Of a stretch of 64,000 nt of DNA, positions 59,324-64,000 are shown in pieces. The translations under genes were made by a program, and so were the position numbers. Positions within the stretch are counted from its first letter, which is position 1. Every line of letters starts with the position of its first letter. This DNA is from a bacterium (GTDB lineage: Bacteria; Krumholzibacteriota; Krumholzibacteriia; LZORAL124-64-63): the NCBI GenBank assembly GCA_016712675.1, contig JADJQR010000001.1, forward strand, positions 3,782,001 through 3,846,000, in the 5' to 3' direction. The notes under the pieces are model-generated. The model made no database searches and had not been told where the DNA came from. It saw only the letters and a list, made by a program, of their open reading frames with translations.

Positions 59324-62300
59324 GCGCGCGGCGGCACGGCGGCCTGCCCAGCCTGTCGATCCGGCGGCCGGTCGGCGTCCTGGCGACGTCATCGGTGGTC
59401 GTCGTGCTGGGCCTGTTCTTCGCCGGCCAGCTCCCGCTGGACCTGCTGCCCCAGATCATCTACCCGCAGGTGCGCGCACGCGTGGCCTACCCCGGCGTGG
59501 CCCCCGAGGTGATGGAGGAGCAGGTCACCAAGATCCTCGAGACGAACCTGGCGACGACCGAGGGGCTGATCGAACTGGAGAGCCAGACCGCCGAGGGCGT
59601 GGCCGACCTGGACCTGCACTTCAACTACGGCACGGACGTCAATTTCGCGCTGCAGGACGCGTCCAAGAACCTGGACCGCGCGCGGGCACGCCTGCCGATC
59701 GACGCCGAGCCGCCGACCATCCGCAAGTTCGACCCATCCCAGATCCCCGTCTTCGAGGTCGGCTTCAGCTCGCCCACCCGCGGCCTGGTCGACCTGCGCA
59801 ACTGGGTGGACCTGCGGCTGCAGCCGCAGCTGCTGTCGATCGAGGGCGTGGCCTCGGTCGATGTCGCCGGCGGCCTGATCCGCGAGATCCGCGTCACCCT
59901 GGACCAGGAGCGGCTGCGGTCCTACGGCTTGACGATCGCCGACGTGCTGACGCGCATCCGCGCCGAGAACCAGGACGTTGCCGTCGGCAACGTCACCTCG
60001 CCCAGCTTCGAGATCGTCGGCAAGACGACCGGCAAGTTCACCAGCGTCGACGACATCCGCCGGGTGCTGCTGACGGTCCCCGGCACCGCGGCGCGCATTC
60101 CCCTGAGCGAGATCGCCGAGGTCACCGACACGCACCAGGAGCAGCGGTTGTGGTCGCGCCTGGACGGCGTGCCGGCGGTCAAGATGTCGGTGCGCAAGCA
60201 GCCGGACGCCAATACGGTCGAGGTCGCCGAGGCGGTGGGAGCCCGGCTGCGGGAGCTGGAGGCGTCGCGCTTCGTCCCGGACGACATCCACTACGAGATC
60301 GTCGCCGACCAGTCCTGGTTCATCCGCAACGCGGTGGCCGGCGTGCGCGACGCGGCCCTGGTCGGGGCGGCGCTGGCGATGCTGGCGGTGCTCCTCTTCC
60401 TGGGCAGCCTGCGCAAGACCGTCATCATCGGACTGTCCATCCCGCTGGCCGTGCTGGCGACGCTGGCCATGATGGGGCTGGGACGCCTGACCCTGAACAT
60501 CATGAGCCTGGGCGGGCTGGCGCTGGGCGTCGGGCTGCTCGTCGACAACAGCATCGTCATGCTCGAGAACATCTTCCGGCACCGGCAACTGGACGCGGAG
60601 GACCCGGAGACGGCCGCCCACCACGGAGCCGCGGAGGTCACGTCGGCGGTCGTCGCCTCCACGCTGACGAACCTGGCGGCGGTGGTGCCGTTCCTGCTCA
60701 TCAGCGGCCTGGCCGCCCTGATCTTCCGCGAGCTGATCCTGACCATCTCGTTCGCGATCGTCGCTTCGCTGGGCGTGGCGCTGACGCTGGTGCCGATGCT
60801 CTCCGCGCAGCTGGCCCGGGTCCGTTTTTCCAGCGGGCTGGAGCGCAACCGCCTGATCGTCGGTTTCGACGGCGGGCTGCAGCGGTTCACCGCGGGATAT
60901 CGGCGCGTCCTGACCGCTGCGGTGCGCCGGCGTTCCTGGGTGGTGCTGGCTGCGTTCGCGGGCCTGGCGGGCGTGGCGCTGCTGATGCGGGGCGCCGGCA
61001 ACGAGTTCCTGCCCGCCGTCGACGACGGCAATGTCTCGGTGCAGCTGCGGCTGCCGCCGGGCACCTCGCCCGAGCGCACCGACGAGGTGGCGTCCCGCCT
61101 CGAGGACCTGGTGCGCCAGATGCCGTACGTGAAGCACGTCTTCACGACCGCCGGCGGCTTCCTGTTCGGCGGCACCACCACCAACAGCGGCGGCCGCGGC
61201 TCGCTGGCGATCCAGCTGGCCCCGTCCACCGAGCGCCGCGACATGCCGGCCGCGCGCTGGGTGGCCGAGCTGCAGCGGAAGATCGACGAGCTGGGCATCC
61301 CCGGCGGGCAGATCTCCGTGCGGCCGCCGCGCATCCGCGGCCTGCGCACGAACCTGGCCGACAGCGACGTCACCGTCTCGGTGCAGGGCGACGACCTGGC
61401 CGAACTGCAGCGCCTGGGCCAGGAGGTGCAGCGGCGGTTGCGTGGCGTGGCAGGCCTGTCGCGCCTCGAGCTGTCGACCGAGGAGGCCAGCCCGCAGCTG
61501 GGCATCAGCATCGACCGGCAACGCGCCGCGGACCTGGGCCTGGACGCCGCCCAGGTGGGCCAGACGGTGCGCACGGCGCTGGACGGGACCGTCGTCAGCC
61601 GCTTCACCGACCGCAATTCCGAGTACGACATCCGCGTGCGGCTGCCGCGCGAGACGCTGACCAGCCCGGAGAACCTGGGCGCCATCGCGCTGTTCCCCGG
61701 GCGGCAGCAGCCGGTCTACCTGCGCGACATCGCCGATCTGGACCTGGGCCTGGGGCCCACGACCATCCTGCGCGTCAACCAGAACCGGCAGCTGCGCGTG
61801 ACGGCCGACGTGAACGACGAGATCACCGACATCGGCACCGCCAGTCGCGCCGCGCGCGCCACCCTGGCCGACCTGGCGCTGCCCGAGGGCTACGGCCTCA
61901 TCTTCGGCGGCGAGGAACAGGCCGCGCGCGAGAACCAGCGGAACCTGGCGATCGTGGCGGCGCTGGCGGTCTTCCTCGTCTTCGTCGTCATGGCCGTGCA
62001 GTACGAGAGCCTGAGCGGCCCTCTGGTGATCCTGGTCTCGATCCCGCTGGCGCTGATCGGCGTGGGGCTGACCCTGTGGCTGACCGGCACGCCCCTGAGC
62101 GCGCCGGTGCTGCTGGGCGTCATCCTGCTGGCGGGCATCGTGGTCAACAACGCCATCCTGCTGGTGCAGTACGTCAACGACGCCCGCCGCGACCACGGCC
62201 TGCCGCCGGCCGAGGCCGTGGTGGAGGCCGGTGTCACGCGCCTGCGCCCCATCCTGATGACGACGCTGACGACGGTCTTCGGCATGCTGCCGCTGGCGCT

Positions 62301-62466
62301 GGGCCTGGGCGAGGGCTCGGAGCTGATGCGGCCGCTGGCCATCGCCGTCGTGGGCGGCCTCTCGGTGTCGACGCTGCTGACGCTGGTCGTCGTGCCCTGC
62401 GTGTACCTGATCGTCGACGCGTTCGCCGTGCGGACGCGGCAGTTCCTGCTGGGCGAGCGGGCCTGA
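59320..62466 (+). CDS. RND-family efflux transporter (AcrB-like)
   Basis: A 1048-residue inner-membrane proton-driven pump. It has the two-fold repeated RND plan: a first transmembrane helix (about 15-33), a porter domain with Ala-Pro-Glu-Val-Met-Glu near 68, helices 2-6 (about 330-540), a second porter domain and helices 8-12. Helix 4 reads Gly-Leu-Leu-Val-Asp-Asn-Ser-Ile-Val-Met, so it has one Asp where many HAE pumps have two. That suggests a variant proton relay. The substrate cannot be told from sequence. No TolC gene is in the operon. Confidence 0.95.
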   Translation: MSARRHGGLPSLSIRRPVGVLATSSVVVVLGLFFAGQLPLDLLPQIIYPQVRARVAYPGVAPEVMEEQVTKILETNLATTEGLIELESQTAEGVADLDLHFNYGTDVNFALQDASKNLDRARARLPIDAEPPTIRKFDPSQIPVFEVGFSSPTRGLVDLRNWVDLRLQPQLLSIEGVASVDVAGGLIREIRVTLDQERLRSYGLTIADVLTRIRAENQDVAVGNVTSPSFEIVGKTTGKFTSVDDIRRVLLTVPGTAARIPLSEIAEVTDTHQEQRLWSRLDGVPAVKMSVRKQPDANTVEVAEAVGARLRELEASRFVPDDIHYEIVADQSWFIRNAVAGVRDAALVGAALAMLAVLLFLGSLRKTVIIGLSIPLAVLATLAMMGLGRLTLNIMSLGGLALGVGLLVDNSIVMLENIFRHRQLDAEDPETAAHHGAAEVTSAVVASTLTNLAAVVPFLLISGLAALIFRELILTISFAIVASLGVALTLVPMLSAQLARVRFSSGLERNRLIVGFDGGLQRFTAGYRRVLTAAVRRRSWVVLAAFAGLAGVALLMRGAGNEFLPAVDDGNVSVQLRLPPGTSPERTDEVASRLEDLVRQMPYVKHVFTTAGGFLFGGTTTNSGGRGSLAIQLAPSTERRDMPAARWVAELQRKIDELGIPGGQISVRPPRIRGLRTNLADSDVTVSVQGDDLAELQRLGQEVQRRLRGVAGLSRLELSTEEASPQLGISIDRQRAADLGLDAAQVGQTVRTALDGTVVSRFTDRNSEYDIRVRLPRETLTSPENLGAIALFPGRQQPVYLRDIADLDLGLGPTTILRVNQNRQLRVTADVNDEITDIGTASRAARATLADLALPEGYGLIFGGEEQAARENQRNLAIVAALAVFLVFVVMAVQYESLSGPLVILVSIPLALIGVGLTLWLTGTPLSAPVLLGVILLAGIVVNNAILLVQYVNDARRDHGLPPAEAVVEAGVTRLRPILMTTLTTVFGMLPLALGLGEGSELMRPLAIAVVGGLSVSTLLTLVVVPCVYLIVDAFAVRTRQFLLGERA

Positions 62467-62523
62467 CCTTCCCCTCACGCCCCCGTTTCCCGCACCTCGC
62501 AGCCCTTGGCACCGGCGGCCGGC

Positions 62524-62551
62524 TTGACGGCGCCCCGAATCGCGCTATCGT
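62524..62551 (+). promoter_or_regulatory. -35/-10 promoter for mntR
   Basis: TTGACG (62524-62529), a 16-base spacer and TATCGT (62546-62551). The start would be near 62558, just before the inverted repeat operator. Confidence 0.6.
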
Positions 62552-62562
62552 GGGCCCAGCGA

Positions 62563-62580
62563 AATTAGGCTAAACTAATT
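62563..62580 (+). promoter_or_regulatory. DtxR/MntR-type operator
   Basis: AATTAG (62563-62568), GCTAAA, CTAATT (62575-62580) is a perfect 6-bp inverted repeat. The core TTAGGCTAAACTAA differs at one base from the DtxR-box-like TTAGGCTAACCTAA. It lies just after the promoter, where a bound repressor would block transcription. Confidence 0.65.
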
Positions 62581-62642
62581 CAGGCCGCTGATGATCCGCG
62601 CGCAGGGTCCGCCGCGCGGGCGGCGGTGGCCGGAGGCCAGGC

Positions 62643-63065
62643 ATGCTGAGCGAGTCGGTCGAGGACTACCTGACGACGATCCTGCGCCTGGAGACCGCCG
62701 GCGAGGCCGCGACCACCAGCACCCTGGCCGACCACCTGGCGGTGGCGCGGCCCTCGGTGACCGGGATGCTCAAGCGGCTGGACACCGACGGCTGGGTGGT
62801 GCACGAGCGCTACCGCGGCGCTCGCCTCACTGCGGAGGGGCGCCTGCGCGCGCGGGAGGTGCTGCGGCGCCACCGGTTGGTCGAGACGTTCCTGGTCGAC
62901 GTCCTGGGCATGCCGCCCGACCGCGTCCACCGCGAGGCCCACCGGCTCGAGCACGCCTTGTCCGACGAGGTCAGCGATCGACTCGACGCCTGGCTCGGTC
63001 GCCCGGCCCACGACCCGCACGGGCAGCGGATCCCGGGACCGGCATTGCGCCGGCGATCGCGGTAG
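62643..63065 (+). CDS. mntR: DtxR-family metalloregulator, MntR-like
   Basis: A 140-residue metal-dependent repressor of MntR length (no SH3-like third domain). The winged helix lies at about 1-70 (Glu-Asp-Tyr-Leu-Thr-Thr-Ile-Leu; Pro-Ser-Val-Thr-Gly-Met-Leu-Lys-Arg-Leu). The metal-binding dimer domain has His-Arg-Leu-Val-Glu-Thr-Phe-Leu near 79 and Glu-Ala-His-Arg-Leu-Glu-His near 98-104, which supplies the Mn ligands of the family. A DtxR-type operator lies in its own promoter. The lipoprotein gene follows 36 bases later, and is probably controlled with it. Confidence 0.9.
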   Translation: MLSESVEDYLTTILRLETAGEAATTSTLADHLAVARPSVTGMLKRLDTDGWVVHERYRGARLTAEGRLRAREVLRRHRLVETFLVDVLGMPPDRVHREAHRLEHALSDEVSDRLDAWLGRPAHDPHGQRIPGPALRRRSR

Positions 63066-63101
63066 TTCAGAATGCCGTCCAGACCGCAGGAAGGAACCAC
63101 G

Positions 63102-64000
63102 ATGCCCGCGAAACTCGCGATTTGCGCCCTGATCATCCTGGCCGGCTGTGCCGGTGGCACGGTCCGCGACGACGGTCGCCTGTCGGTGGTGGCGACCACC
63201 GGGCAGGTGGCCGACCTGGCGCGCCAGGTGGGCGGCGAACACGTGCGGGTCACGGCGCTGATGGGGCCGGGCATCGACCCGCACCTCTACAAGGCCAGTG
63301 CCGGCGACGTGGACCGCCTGCGCCTGGCCGACCTGATCCTCTACAACGGACTGCACCTGGAAGCCAAGATGGGCGATGTGCTGGCCGGCCTGGCCTCGCG
63401 CAAGCCGACCCTGGCCGTGGCCGAGGCGATCCCCGTCGACCGGCTGATCGCGCCGCCGGAGTTCGCCGGCGCGCATGACCCCCACGTCTGGTTCGATGTG
63501 CAGCTCTGGCGCCTGGGCATCGAGCCCCTGGTCGCGCGGTTGTCCGAATTGGATCCCGCCCACGCGGAGGCGTACCGCGCGCGGGCCGCTGCCTACGAAC
63601 AGGAGCTGGACGGGCTCGACGCCGAGCTGCGCGCGACCTTCGCGACAATTCCCGACGGACAGCGCGTGCTCGTCACCGCCCACGACGCCTTCGGCTACTT
63701 CGGCCGCGCCTACGGCTTCGACGTGCGCGGCCTGCAGGGCATCTCCACGGCGTCGGAGGCCGGGACTTCCGACATGCAGGAGCTCGCGGCGTTCATCGCC
63801 GAGCGGCGGATCCCCGCGATCTTCGTCGAGACCTCGGTCTCGACCCGCGCCATCGAGGCGGTGCGCGAGGCGGTGCGCGCCCGGGGCTTCGAGGTTCGGC
63901 TGGGCGGCGAGCTCTACAGCGACGCGCTCGGCGACGCCGGCACGCCGGCCGGCACCTACGCAGGCATGGTGCGCCACAACGCGGCCACGATCACGGCCGC
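63102..64000 (+). CDS. Mn/Zn ABC transporter substrate-binding lipoprotein, partial
   Basis: The first 299 codons of a TroA/MntC-type periplasmic metal-binding lipoprotein, cut by the window end. Lipobox Ile-Leu-Ala-Gly-Cys (Cys16). Likely metal ligands are His61 (Asp-Pro-His-Leu-Tyr), His128 (His-Asp-Pro-His-Val-Trp), His194 (Thr-Ala-His-Asp-Ala-Phe-Gly-Tyr) and an Asp in Leu-Tyr-Ser-Asp-Ala-Leu-Gly-Asp near 274-278. The absence of a His-rich loop and the MntR neighbour favour Mn. AGGAAGG precedes the ATG at 63102. The permease and ATPase genes would lie just beyond the window. Confidence 0.92.
   Translation, partial: MPAKLAICALIILAGCAGGTVRDDGRLSVVATTGQVADLARQVGGEHVRVTALMGPGIDPHLYKASAGDVDRLRLADLILYNGLHLEAKMGDVLAGLASRKPTLAVAEAIPVDRLIAPPEFAGAHDPHVWFDVQLWRLGIEPLVARLSELDPAHAEAYRARAAAYEQELDGLDAELRATFATIPDGQRVLVTAHDAFGYFGRAYGFDVRGLQGISTASEAGTSDMQELAAFIAERRIPAIFVETSVSTRAIEAVREAVRARGFEVRLGGELYSDALGDAGTPAGTYAGMVRHNAATITA

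Overview
The window is a GC-rich (roughly 70% by eye) bacterial chromosome segment from a Gram-negative, aerobically respiring organism. At least three proteins look like outer-membrane beta-barrels of the Omp85 or TonB-receptor type. Six predicted exported proteins end in the same FlgD-like/type-A sorting domain (Asn-Pro-Phe-Asn-Pro start, Trp-Asp-Gly middle, Gly-Val-Tyr end). That secretome style is common in FCB-related candidate phyla such as Krumholzibacteriota, Eisenbacteria and Latescibacterota. There is no rRNA or tRNA gene to fix the taxon, so this placement is inference.

Layout. 0-8 kb: a lipoprotein, a membrane protein and two tagged secreted proteins (one with about twenty propeller-like repeats), with an IS110-family element between the tagged genes. 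8.9-14.3 kb: a complete caa3-type oxidase operon (sco-coxA-coxC-coxD-coxB/cytochrome c-ctaB). 14.5-16.6 kb: a stand-alone cyclic-nucleotide-binding-like domain and gpmI. 16.9-25.3 kb: secreted proteins, DUF2461, a HesB-like selenoprotein read through an in-frame TGA, a two-FAS1 lipoprotein, a Gfo/Idh/MocA oxidoreductase and gap. 25.5-31.3 kb: trkA-trkH and a DUF5916-type outer-membrane protein. 31.3-33.6 kb: a tagged secreted protein and a small barrel. 33.8-39.5 kb: a surface-glycan cluster (methyltransferases, B12-binding radical SAM enzyme, polysaccharide pyruvyl transferase). 39.6-45.1 kb: a giant subtilase. 45.2-47.9 kb: a glycosyltransferase-like protein and a methyltransferase. 48.1-51.9 kb: cobalamin riboswitch, BtuB-like receptor and a secreted beta-propeller protein. 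51.9-62.5 kb: two Omp85 proteins, Hsp20, an FAH-family hydrolase, a two-gene unknown operon and an RND pump with adaptor. 62.5 kb to the end: mntR with its operator and a TroA/MntC-like metal-binding lipoprotein cut by the window edge.

How genes work together. The sco, cox and ctaB genes make and metallate one terminal oxidase. TrkA gates the TrkH potassium channel. The riboswitch should switch off the receptor and propeller genes when B12 is plentiful. The MntR operator should couple the regulator to the downstream metal importer. The glycan genes overlap by a few bases and probably build one modified sugar or glycan.

The strongest unusual items are the HesB-like selenoprotein with a hairpin just after the UGA, the B12 riboswitch operon with a BtuG-like candidate carrying a sorting tag, and the IS110 element with a branched RNA structure abutting its start codon. 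A recurring extended -10 motif (TGCTATnnT) marks several promoters.
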